A stretch of DNA of 64,000 nucleotides, taken from Arcicella rigui (GTDB lineage: Bacteria > Bacteroidota > Bacteroidia > Cytophagales > Spirosomataceae). Position numbers and translations under genes: made by a program. Positions within the stretch are counted from its first letter, which is position 1. Each line of letters begins with the position of its first letter. Location of the stretch: contig NZ_JAYFUM010000017.1 of NCBI RefSeq assembly GCF_034929435.1, positions 1 to 64,000 of the forward strand. Direction: 5' to 3'. Below, piece by piece: positions 10,086 through 16,398 of this stretch. A model generated the notes under the pieces. That model was not told where the DNA came from. It did no database searches and saw only the letters and a list, made by a program, of their open reading frames with translations.

Positions 10086-10196
10086 ATGGAAAAGCACGTC
10101 AAAGTTAAAGGGGCGGTTCCTGAACGAATCAAGAAAGCCATAGAAGAAAAGCGAGAGTGGATGAGGAAAGTAAAAACCGATACAGTAACTAAGTAA
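10086..10196 (+). CDS. Predicted 36-residue charged small protein
   Basis: A short frame starting MEKHVKVKGAVPERIKKAI and ending KTDTVTK. It is highly charged (Lys/Arg/Glu-rich), with a likely amphipathic helix over residues 12-30. It is supported by its own promoter (10016-10044) and terminator (10235-10265), so a short transcript of about 210 bases is expected. No family is recognised. The Arg/Lys-rich helix would suit nucleic-acid or ribosome binding, but that is only a guess. The RNA itself might be the functional product. Confidence 0.5.
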   Translation: MEKHVKVKGAVPERIKKAIEEKREWMRKVKTDTVTK

Positions 10197-10234
10197 ATAT
10201 TAGGATAAACCCCATTAATGATAAAAAGTCTATT

Positions 10235-10268
10235 GAAATCCTGTCTGCAAAGGCAGGATTTTTTTGTT
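10235..10268 (+). terminator. Terminator, copy 2 of the duplicated hairpin
   Basis: The same hairpin as 9951-9984, with eight T in the tail instead of seven. It ends the short transcript carrying the 36-residue frame, 27 bases before the DUF72 gene. Confidence 0.85.
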
Positions 10269-10294
10269 ACCTTTAAAAAATAAAATACATAACA

Positions 10295-11203
10295 ATGGAT
10301 TTCGGTAAACTTTCGATACAAGCCTTAGATAAAGTAAATTTTGCCTTACAAGCTGACAATACCTTCAATGAAAAAGTACTGGGAAATATCCCTGTAAAAA
10401 TGCCTAAAGTACTCGTGGGCTGTCCTGTTTGGTCAAACAAAGATTGGAATGGTAAAATTTATCCACATTCAGCAAAAACTAACGATTACTTGTCGCTCTA
10501 TTCCAAGCAATTCAACACCATCGAACTGAATGTTACTCATTACCAAATTCCGAATGAAGAAACTATTCAGCGTTGGAAAAATGAAACGGTAGAAGGCTTT
10601 ACTTTTTGCCCGAAATTTCCACAAATCATTTCTCATGATAAATTACTCCAAAAAACGGAAGGTTTAACCGCTACTTTTTGTGAACAAATCATGAATCTGG
10701 ACGAAAAATTGGGAATGCCTTTTTTACAATTAGCTCCATATTTTACGCCAAGGCATTTTCATATTTTAGAAAAGTATTTACAAAACCTACCAACAAACTT
10801 AAAAATAGCCGTAGAGTTTCGTCATGAAGATTGGTTTAAAAATCCTAAAGTTTGGCAGAATGCTCTTGAATTATTACATCATTTTGGACACGGAACGGTC
10901 ATTACCGAAGTGGCGGGTAGGAGAGATGTAGTGCATCAAAGTTTGTCGAACAAAGTAGCAACCATTCGTTGGGTAGGCAACGAGCATCCCACAGATTACC
11001 AAAGAATAGATGAATGGGTACAAAAACTAAAACAATGGTTTCAGCATGGTTTAGAGGAACTCTATCTTTTTGTCCATGTAAACGAAAATATTTTAGCCCC
11101 AGAATTAGCCTTGTACTGGATTCAACAGCTTAATTTGCATTGTGGCTTAGAACTGAAAAGCCCCAAATTTTTACCAAAAGTAGAGCAGATGAGTTTGTTT
11201 TAG
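10295..11203 (+). CDS. DUF72 domain protein (YecE-like)
   Basis: The 302-residue product has the DUF72 layout: VLVGCPVWSNKDWNGKIYP near residue 42, the FNTIELNVTHYQ segment, FCPKFPQ and the barrel strand IAVEFRHEDWF near residue 168. DUF72 proteins adopt a TIM-barrel-like fold; their reaction is not established. The first 38 residues precede the usual start of the domain. The gene is not obviously in an operon, being preceded by a terminator and followed by an intergenic repeat. Confidence 0.88.
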   Translation: MDFGKLSIQALDKVNFALQADNTFNEKVLGNIPVKMPKVLVGCPVWSNKDWNGKIYPHSAKTNDYLSLYSKQFNTIELNVTHYQIPNEETIQRWKNETVEGFTFCPKFPQIISHDKLLQKTEGLTATFCEQIMNLDEKLGMPFLQLAPYFTPRHFHILEKYLQNLPTNLKIAVEFRHEDWFKNPKVWQNALELLHHFGHGTVITEVAGRRDVVHQSLSNKVATIRWVGNEHPTDYQRIDEWVQKLKQWFQHGLEELYLFVHVNENILAPELALYWIQQLNLHCGLELKSPKFLPKVEQMSLF

Positions 11204-11336
11204 CTACGAGCTTTGAGCCATCAGCTATGAGATTTTATTGATTTGATAAGAAAAAAGCTCATAGCTATTAGCCCATGGCTCGCAGCTAAAATCTCAAATC
11301 TCATTGCTCAAAGCTTACAGCTAAAACAAATAATTC
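11201..11336. repeat. Intergenic inverted repeat of AGCTATGAGC-type words
   Basis: The left part (TAGCTACGAGCTTTGAGCC, 11201-11219, and what follows to about 11250) is roughly the reverse complement of the right part (ATCTCATTGCTCAAAGC... to AGCTA near 11324). The tract is built of repeating AGCT, GAGC, GCTCA and AGCC words of about 8 bases. Related tracts occur at 13663-13698 and 19910-19935. It could fold as a long imperfect hairpin after the DUF72 gene. Confidence 0.6.
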
Positions 11337-11389
11337 TCGTTTTCACACTAAATACCAAATCTTTAGAAAGTAAATTTCAAAATAATAAC

Positions 11390-11397
11390 TATTTTTG
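11390..11397 (+). promoter_or_regulatory. -7 promoter element of the his operon leader
   Basis: TATTTTTG matches TAnnTTTG. It ends only four bases before the leader-peptide ATG, so the transcript may start at or within a base or two of that ATG. No good TTG -33 box is seen. Confidence 0.5.
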
Positions 11398-11401
11398 CAT
11401 C

Positions 11402-11446
11402 ATGATTTTCAAAGGCACACATCATAACCATCATTTCGTTTCCTAA
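11402..11446 (+). CDS. hisL: Histidine operon leader peptide
   Basis: The 14-residue frame encodes MIFKGTHHNHHFVS, with four His codons among five (HHNHH, 11420-11434) and a stop at 11444-11446. It lies directly upstream of competing hairpins and 154 bases before hisH. This is the classic layout of a transcription attenuator, in which ribosome stalling at His codons reports low charged tRNA-His. The peptide itself probably has no function. There is room for almost no 5' leader, so translation may begin on a leaderless or near-leaderless message. Confidence 0.88.
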   Translation: MIFKGTHHNHHFVS

Positions 11447-11540
11447 ACAGGAAAGGCTGATGAGTATTGTGCCAATAGCAACGACACAAGTATTCGATAT
11501 AAATAGAAGCCTGATTCCTGAAAAGAGTCAGGCTTTTTTA
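11439..11540 (+). promoter_or_regulatory. his attenuator: protector, antiterminator and terminator hairpins
   Basis: Three mutually exclusive pairings are visible. The protector is TTTCCT (11439-11444) with AGGAAA (11449-11454). The antiterminator is CAGGAAAGGCT (11448-11458) with AGCCTGATTCCTG (11508-11520), 11 pairs with a two-base bulge. The terminator is AAGCCTGA (11507-11514) with TCAGGCTT (11528-11535) plus T-rich tail. A ribosome stalled on the His codons would cover the TTTCCT strand, free CAGGAAAGGCT and prevent the terminator. This explains induction of the his genes when histidine is short. The pairings are read directly; the regulatory logic is inference from known attenuators. 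Confidence 0.85.
11507..11540 (+). terminator. his attenuator terminator
   Basis: AAGCCTGA (11507-11514) pairs with TCAGGCTT (11528-11535), followed by further T. This is the terminator arm of the attenuator and sits 60 bases before hisH. Confidence 0.85.
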
Positions 11541-11599
11541 ATGCTTAATCGGGAGTGTTGACGGTGAATTTCAAATTGTTTTTCTCTTAATTCTAAAAA

Positions 11600-12184
11600 A
11601 TGAAAACAGTAATAATCAAATACAACGCAGGAAATGTGCAGTCGGTAATGTATGCTTTGGACAGAATTGGCGTAAACTACCTTTGGACAGACGATGAGGC
11701 TGAAATCCGTTCGGCTGATAAAGTGATTTTCCCGGGCGTTGGCGAAGCAAGTACTGCTATGGCATACTTGCGTGAAAAAGGTTTGGATAAAGTAATTCCT
11801 TCGTTGAAACAACCTGTGTTAGGTACTTGTGTTGGAATGCAACTGATGTGTAAGCATTCGGAAGAAAACGATACTACTTGCATGGGCATTTTTGATATTA
11901 ACGTAAAACGTTTTGATTCAAGTAATTTCAAAGTACCACACGTAGGTTGGAACAATATTTATAATCTAAAAAGTAAGTTGACGGAAGGCTTGAAGGAAAA
12001 TGCCTTTATGTATTTTGTGCATAGTTATTATGCCGAAATCAGTACATATACCGTTGCCGAATGCGATTATGTACAACCATTTTCAGCGATGCTTCACAAA
12101 GAAAACTTCTACGCCGCCCAATTCCACACTGAAATCAGTGGAAAAGAAGGACAGAAGATTATTGAGAATTTTTTGAGATTGTAA
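11600..12184 (+). CDS. hisH: Imidazole glycerol phosphate synthase, glutamine amidotransferase subunit HisH
   Basis: The 194-residue class I glutamine amidotransferase supplies ammonia to HisF for the fifth step of histidine synthesis. The nucleophile elbow LGTCVGMQ places the catalytic Cys at residue 77, and QFHTEISG supplies His176 and Glu178 of the triad. The oxyanion-region FPGVGEA is at about residues 44-50. Length is normal for the family. It is the first structural gene after the leader/attenuator. The usual upstream genes hisG, hisD, hisC and hisB are not in the window, so the pathway is split in this genome. Confidence 0.96.
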   Translation: MKTVIIKYNAGNVQSVMYALDRIGVNYLWTDDEAEIRSADKVIFPGVGEASTAMAYLREKGLDKVIPSLKQPVLGTCVGMQLMCKHSEENDTTCMGIFDINVKRFDSSNFKVPHVGWNNIYNLKSKLTEGLKENAFMYFVHSYYAEISTYTVAECDYVQPFSAMLHKENFYAAQFHTEISGKEGQKIIENFLRL

Positions 12185-12241
12185 GACTGGAGGACTTTAG
12201 GACTGGAAGACTTTAGGATTTGAAGACTTGCGGACTAAAGG
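12185..12241. repeat. Repeat tract of GGACTTTAGGACT words (left flank of the four-helix gene)
   Basis: Imperfect copies of GACTTTAGGACTGGA repeat through the whole hisH/four-helix gap. The tract is complementary to the AGTCCTAAAGTCC tract at 12690-12727 on the far side of the gene. Confidence 0.7.
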
Positions 12242-12268
12242 ATGATAATTTTAAAACTTCTTTATTTT

Positions 12269-12631
12269 ATGAGAGGACATAATTTTAGAGAATTGAACGT
12301 TTGGAAACAAGCTGTTGCTTTTGTGACTGAAATTTATGTTATCACCAAATTGTTTCCTCAAGAAGAACAGTATGGATTAACTTCTCAAGTTAGAAGGGCT
12401 TCGGTTTCTATTCCTTCAAACATTGCTGAAGGTTCAGGAAGAAGTGACAAAGATTTTGCCCGTTTTGTAGATATGAGTCTTTCTTCTGCTTATGAAGTAG
12501 AAACACAATTAATAATAGCTAAGAATTTAGGATATATTTCAGAAGACGATTTTCAATTTCTGATTGAAAATCTAAGAAGTATAGAAAATCAATTACATGG
12601 TTTATCAAAATATTTAAATAAGATTAAATGA
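12269..12631 (+). CDS. Four-helix-bundle protein of the 23S rRNA intervening-sequence (S23) family
   Basis: The start at 12269 gives MRGHNFRELNVWKQAVAF, the canonical beginning of this family; a longer frame from 12242 adds nine unmatched residues. The 120-residue product contains the family core LTSQVRRASVSIPSNIAEGSGR (two adjoining helices) and a C-terminal LRSIENQLHGL helix. Members are best known as proteins encoded inside intervening sequences of 23S rRNA genes, and they are related to the Avd subunit of diversity-generating retroelements. Their biochemical role is unresolved. It is out of place here: it interrupts the his operon between hisH and hisA and is flanked by complementary repeat tracts. 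Confidence 0.9.
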   Translation: MRGHNFRELNVWKQAVAFVTEIYVITKLFPQEEQYGLTSQVRRASVSIPSNIAEGSGRSDKDFARFVDMSLSSAYEVETQLIIAKNLGYISEDDFQFLIENLRSIENQLHGLSKYLNKIK

Positions 12632-12728
12632 CTTTAAGATTTTTGGGTTTGAAGACTTTAGGACTTGAGGATAAGTATTTTTACATAGTCCTAAAGTCCT
12701 AAAGTCCTAAAGTCCTAAAGTCCCAAAA
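12630..12728. repeat. Repeat tract with GACTTTAGGACTT and its complement AGTCCTAAAGTC
   Basis: The first half (12630-12672) repeats the sense words of the left flank. The second half (12690-12727) is a near-perfect nine-base tandem (AGTCCTAAA four to five times) of the opposite sense. The two halves can fold into a local hairpin, or the right half can pair with the tract at 12185-12241 and loop out the four-helix gene. Confidence 0.75.
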
Positions 12729-12731
12729 ACA

Positions 12732-13454
12732 ATGATTCAAATTATTCCAGCCATAGACTTAATTGACGGAAAATGTGTTCGTCTTACGCAGGGCGATTAT
12801 GCTCAGAAAAAAATCTATAATGAAAATCCTTTAGAAGTAGCCAAGTCTTTTGAAGATGCAGGTATTCAGCGTTTGCATTTGGTTGATTTAGACGGTGCAA
12901 AACAAAAACGCATCGTCAATCATAAAGTATTAGAATTGTTGGCGACTAAAACTAATCTTCATATTGATTTTGGAGGAGGAGTACAATCAGACGAAATGAT
13001 TGAAATTGCTTTTAATTCAGGAGCAAAACAAGTAACAGGCGGAAGTGTAGCCGTAAAAAATCCCGATTTATTTGAAGGATGGCTACAAAACTATGGCGGA
13101 GAAAAAATCATTCTCGGTGCAGACGCTCGTGATGAAAAAATAGCCATTTCAGGTTGGGAAGAAGCTACCACTACTTCGGTCTATGATTTTGTAGGAAATT
13201 ATATCGAAAAAGGAGCGAAATATACAATTTCAACAGATGTAGCTAAAGACGGATTATTAGAAGGACCAAGTTTCCAATTATATAAAAATCTCCAAGACCA
13301 ATTTCCAAGCCTACAAATTATTGCCAGCGGAGGAGTATCGGTAATGGATGATATTTTGAAATTAGACGAAATGAATATCTTCGGCGTAATCGTCGGCAAA
13401 GCGATTTATGAAGGTAGAATTACTTTGAAACAGATTGCAGATTTACATAAATAG
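12732..13454 (+). CDS. hisA: Phosphoribosylformimino-5-aminoimidazole carboxamide ribotide isomerase HisA
   Basis: The 240-residue (beta/alpha)8 barrel catalyses the ProFAR to PRFAR isomerisation in histidine synthesis. The N-terminal strand IIPAIDLIDGKCVRL carries the catalytic acid (Asp8). The half-barrel phosphate-binding loops IDFGGGVQS and IASGGVSVMDD are present, as is the STDVAKDG segment carrying the second catalytic Asp. Full length. The start ATG lies directly after the repeat tract, so its ribosome-binding region lies inside the repeat. Confidence 0.97.
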   Translation: MIQIIPAIDLIDGKCVRLTQGDYAQKKIYNENPLEVAKSFEDAGIQRLHLVDLDGAKQKRIVNHKVLELLATKTNLHIDFGGGVQSDEMIEIAFNSGAKQVTGGSVAVKNPDLFEGWLQNYGGEKIILGADARDEKIAISGWEEATTTSVYDFVGNYIEKGAKYTISTDVAKDGLLEGPSFQLYKNLQDQFPSLQIIASGGVSVMDDILKLDEMNIFGVIVGKAIYEGRITLKQIADLHK

Positions 13455-13703
13455 ATGTTGAGATTTGGGATATTGGATTTCGGATTTCAGATTTCGGCAG
13501 TTTAAGGAAATTAAAATCCAAATAAAATTTACAAGTCTTTAATCTTGATTCTTGTATCTAAAATCTTGTGTCTTTAAGTCCTAAAGTCTTCAAGTCTCAA
13601 AATAAAAAAAGTCTTGATTCTTGTATCTAAAATCTTGTGTCTAAAAATCTTAAAGTCTAAAAAAAGGCTGAAAGCTCATAGCTGATAGCCGAAAGCTAAA
13701 TAC
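13455..13703. repeat. 249-base repeat-filled gap between hisA and hisF
   Basis: Three word families occur in order: GGATTTCGGATTTCAGATTTCGG-like (13470-13500), AAGTCCTAAAGTCTTCAAGTC-like (13535-13660), and AAAGCTCATAGCTGATAGCC-like (13663-13698). A 31-base segment is repeated perfectly at 13543-13573 and 13612-13642 (begins TCTTGATTCTTG, ends CTTGTGTCT). No gene or clear terminator is seen. Confidence 0.7.
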
Positions 13704-13704
13704 A

Positions 13705-14475
13705 ATGCTTACAAAAAGAATAATTCCTTGTCTTGATATAAAAGACGGTCGCACAGTGAAAGGCACAAATTTCGTGAACCTTCGTGATGCAGGCGACCCC
13801 GTAGAATTAGGTGCAATTTACGCTGAACAAGGGGCAGACGAATTGGTGTTTTTAGATATTACTGCTACCGTTGACAATCGCAAAACACTGATAGATTTGG
13901 TAAGAAATGTAGCTCGCCATGTAAATATTCCATTTACAGTTGGCGGAGGAATTTCTTCTATTGAAGACGTTTCAGCTTTGCTTAATGCGGGTGCGGATAA
14001 AGTATCTATCAATTCATCGGCTGTTAGAAGACCAGCATTGATTAATGAATTAGCCTTGCAGTTTGGTTCACAATGTATTATCGTGGCGATTGATACTCGT
14101 TTTATTGTTACTGAAAATGGAATTTCAGAACACATCGTTCATACACACGGAGGAAGAAAACCAACAGCTTTGCGTACTTTGGCTTGGGCAAAAGAAGTAG
14201 AAGAGCGTGGAGCAGGAGAAATTTTGCTAACCTCAATGGATACCGACGGCACGAAAGCTGGCTTTGCCAATGAATTAACAGCGGCAATTTCTGGAAATTC
14301 ATCAATTCCAATCATTGCTTCGGGCGGAGCAGGAACAATGGAACACTTCAACGAAGTATTCACCGTAGGAAAAGCCGATGCAGGTTTGGCAGCAAGTATT
14401 TTCCATTTCAAGGAAATAGATATTATTGAATTAAAAGAGTATTTAAGAGATAAAGGAATTTCAATGAGACTATAA
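13705..14475 (+). CDS. hisF: Imidazole glycerol phosphate synthase, cyclase subunit HisF
   Basis: The 256-residue TIM barrel partners HisH and closes the imidazole ring using ammonia channelled from it. Signatures are IIPCLDIKDGRTVKG with the catalytic Asp11, TVGGGISS, IVAIDTRF with the second catalytic Asp near residue 130, and the phosphate loop IASGGAG. Full length. It lies 250 bases after hisA across repeats and 7 bases before the LysE-type gene. Confidence 0.97.
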   Translation: MLTKRIIPCLDIKDGRTVKGTNFVNLRDAGDPVELGAIYAEQGADELVFLDITATVDNRKTLIDLVRNVARHVNIPFTVGGGISSIEDVSALLNAGADKVSINSSAVRRPALINELALQFGSQCIIVAIDTRFIVTENGISEHIVHTHGGRKPTALRTLAWAKEVEERGAGEILLTSMDTDGTKAGFANELTAAISGNSSIPIIASGGAGTMEHFNEVFTVGKADAGLAASIFHFKEIDIIELKEYLRDKGISMRL

Positions 14476-14482
14476 TTTGGCT

Positions 14483-15112
14483 ATGAATCCATCTGCTAAT
14501 TTTTTGATGTTTGCTTTTGCTTCGTTGATGTTGAACATCACGCCCGGTTCGGATATGCTTTATGTTGCCACCCGAAGTACCACACAAGGAATTAAAGCAG
14601 GAGTATTTTCGGCTTTAGGAATTATGGTTGGCTGTTTGGTGCATATCTTTGCCGCAGTTTTAGGTTTATCTATCATTATTGCCAAATCGGCTCTGGCATT
14701 CAATGTAATAAAGTATGTTGGTGCGGCTTATTTGATTTATCTTGGTGTAAAATCTTTGATGAGCAAAAGTCAAAATAATAATTTGCTGGATTTAAAACCC
14801 ATGTCGCACTGGAAAATTTTTACACAAGGAGTCTGGACGAACATCTTGAATCCCAAAGTAGCCATTTTCTTCTTAGCATTTTTACCTCAGTTTATTCAGC
14901 CCAATTTGCCCAATACGCAATGGCAAATTTTGCTTTTAGGTCTTTGGTTTGATTTCTCAGGAACGATTGTCAATATTTTAGTCGCATTGGTGTTCGGAAA
15001 ATTAGGAAATTGGCTTTTACAATATCCATCATTCAGTAAAATACAAGAAAAAGTAACAGGAATAGTCTTGATTCTTTTAGGAATAAGAATCGCTATTATT
15101 TCAAGAAAATAA
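14483..15112 (+). CDS. LysE family amino-acid exporter (RhtB-like)
   Basis: A 209-residue inner-membrane protein with the family opening LNITPGSDMLYVATRSTTQG and the mid-protein FTQGVWTNILNPKVAIFFLAFLPQF signature, plus about six hydrophobic segments. Family members export amino acids or their derivatives. The ATG at 14483 is preferred to a TTG at 14477; the gap to hisF is then 7 bases. Its place between hisF and hisIE suggests cotranscription with the his genes and possible export of histidine or an intermediate, but substrate cannot be read from sequence. Confidence 0.9.
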   Translation: MNPSANFLMFAFASLMLNITPGSDMLYVATRSTTQGIKAGVFSALGIMVGCLVHIFAAVLGLSIIIAKSALAFNVIKYVGAAYLIYLGVKSLMSKSQNNNLLDLKPMSHWKIFTQGVWTNILNPKVAIFFLAFLPQFIQPNLPNTQWQILLLGLWFDFSGTIVNILVALVFGKLGNWLLQYPSFSKIQEKVTGIVLILLGIRIAIISRK

Positions 15113-15131
15113 AAAACAATCTTAACAAGAG

Positions 15132-15731
15132 ATGAAAATAGATTTTGAAAAACAAGGAGGTTTAGTACCAGCAATCATACAAGATGCCAAAACAGACAAA
15201 GTATTGATGCTTGGTTATATGAATCAAGAAGCTTTGGAGAAAACCGAAAAAGAAAAAGTAGTTACTTTTTTTAGCCGTTCAAAACAAAGACTTTGGACAA
15301 AAGGCGAAACTTCGGATAATTTCTTGCACGTAGTAGAAATTTTGAACGATTGCGATGAAGATACGCTCTTGATTAAAGTAAATCCTGCTGGCCCAACTTG
15401 CCATACTGGGGCAGATACTTGTTGGAACGAGAAGAACGAACCGGGACAAGCTGGTTGGTTGAATCACTTAAAAGCTGTAATCCGTGACCGCAAAAATAAT
15501 CCTTCTGAGAAGTCTTATACAGCCAGTCTTTTCAAAAAAGGAACAAACAAAATTGCTCAAAAAGTAGGAGAGGAGGCAGTTGAATTGGTGATTGAAGCAA
15601 TGGATTCAAACGATGATTTATTCAAAGGCGAAGCCGCTGATTTATTATTTCATTATTTAGTGTTGTTGGAGCAAAGAGGTATTGACTTTGATGAAATTAT
15701 TGGTGTACTTCGTTCAAGACATTCAGGTTAA
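15132..15731 (+). CDS. hisIE: Bifunctional phosphoribosyl-AMP cyclohydrolase / phosphoribosyl-ATP pyrophosphatase HisIE
   Basis: The 199-residue fusion carries out the second and third steps of histidine synthesis. The HisI half (about 1-110) has the metal-binding NDCDEDTLL segment and the Cys pair in GPTCHTGADTCW. The HisE half (about 112-199) has the helical GTNKIAQKVGEEAVELVIEA signature. Fusion of the two is common in Bacteroidota. It is the last his gene here and starts 19 bases after the exporter. Confidence 0.96.
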   Translation: MKIDFEKQGGLVPAIIQDAKTDKVLMLGYMNQEALEKTEKEKVVTFFSRSKQRLWTKGETSDNFLHVVEILNDCDEDTLLIKVNPAGPTCHTGADTCWNEKNEPGQAGWLNHLKAVIRDRKNNPSEKSYTASLFKKGTNKIAQKVGEEAVELVIEAMDSNDDLFKGEAADLLFHYLVLLEQRGIDFDEIIGVLRSRHSG

Positions 15732-15753
15732 AATCTAAATCAATCAAAAAAAA

Positions 15754-16098
15754 ATGATAAATATCATTATTAAGTACATAATCATAGCTATTGTGGTTTT
15801 GTTTGGCTCTCGCTACATTTCTGGCATTAAAATTGACGGATTTCAGACGGCGGTTTTAGTCGTTTTAGCGATGGGTTTTGCCAATACTTTTTTAAAACCC
15901 ATTCTGAAATTAATCAGTTTTCCGATTACTATTCTTTCTTTAGGATTGTTCTTGTTAGTGATTAACGTGATTGTTGTGTATATCGTTGATTACTTCATTG
16001 AGGGTTTCACCGTAACAGGTTTTATTCCTCCGCTAATTTTTAGTTTTGTACTTTCAATTAGCTCGACTGTGTTAGGTTGGTTTTTTGATAAAGACTAA
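15754..16098 (+). CDS. Phage-holin-like membrane protein (Phage_holin_4_2 family)
   Basis: A 114-residue, almost entirely hydrophobic protein with four predicted membrane segments. The family pattern is visible in GFANTFLKPILKLISFPITILSLGLF followed by FIEGFTVTGF. The family name comes from mycobacteriophage proteins, but chromosomal copies are widespread and not evidence of a prophage; function is unknown. It begins 22 bases after hisIE and may share its transcript. Confidence 0.88.
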   Translation: MINIIIKYIIIAIVVLFGSRYISGIKIDGFQTAVLVVLAMGFANTFLKPILKLISFPITILSLGLFLLVINVIVVYIVDYFIEGFTVTGFIPPLIFSFVLSISSTVLGWFFDKD

Positions 16099-16104
16099 AT
16101 CTAA

Positions 16105-16131
16105 TGTGTAACTAAAGCTTTTAGTTACACA
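16105..16131. terminator. Hairpin after the his operon
   Basis: TGTGTAACTAAAG and CTTTTAGTTACACA form a 13-pair stem with one bulge, six bases after the holin-like gene. A strong T tail is missing, so it may act as an RNA-stabilising hairpin rather than a full terminator. Confidence 0.6.
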
Positions 16132-16163
16132 AGGTTATCCCTAAAAGAATTGAATATTAAATC

Positions 16164-16193
16164 TTGTAAAGACACAAAAAATACTTAAATTTG
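16164..16193 (+). promoter_or_regulatory. Strong Bacteroidota-type promoter
   Basis: TTG (16164-16166), exactly 19 bases, then TAAATTTG (16186-16193): a textbook match to the primary sigma-factor consensus of this phylum. The next convincing start codon is about 205 bases downstream, so the transcript has a long 5' leader. Confidence 0.75.
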
Positions 16194-16398
16194 TGTCCGC
16201 TCAAATTCATAATAATACTTAACTTATTAGGGAACGCCCCCAAAATCTGCTTAGTATTTATTTCTATTTTTAGATTACTTGACAATAGCCGCCATTAATG
16301 TCGAGAATCAAGTTTACTGTATTATACATACTTGCTTCCTGAAATTAGATTCGCTATGTTATTTAGTCCTTTTAGTAGTTATAAATAAATACTTCGCC

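Noticed and set aside
10058..10321. 87-residue minus-strand frame opposite the 36-residue gene
   Set aside because: It would be antisense to the small gene and would read backward through its terminator; no promoter or domain supports it.
11243..11446. 67-residue frame upstream of hisH
   Set aside because: Only its last 14 codons, starting at the ATG at 11402, make sense as the His-rich leader peptide; the rest runs through repeat DNA and the promoter element.
12242..12268. N-terminal extension of the four-helix protein
   Set aside because: The nine extra residues (MIILKLLYF) are not part of the family and lie next to the repeat tract; the internal ATG at 12269 gives the canonical start.
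15754..16098. Prophage remnant based on the holin-like gene
   Set aside because: The family is widespread on chromosomes, the gene follows the his operon directly and no other phage gene is present.
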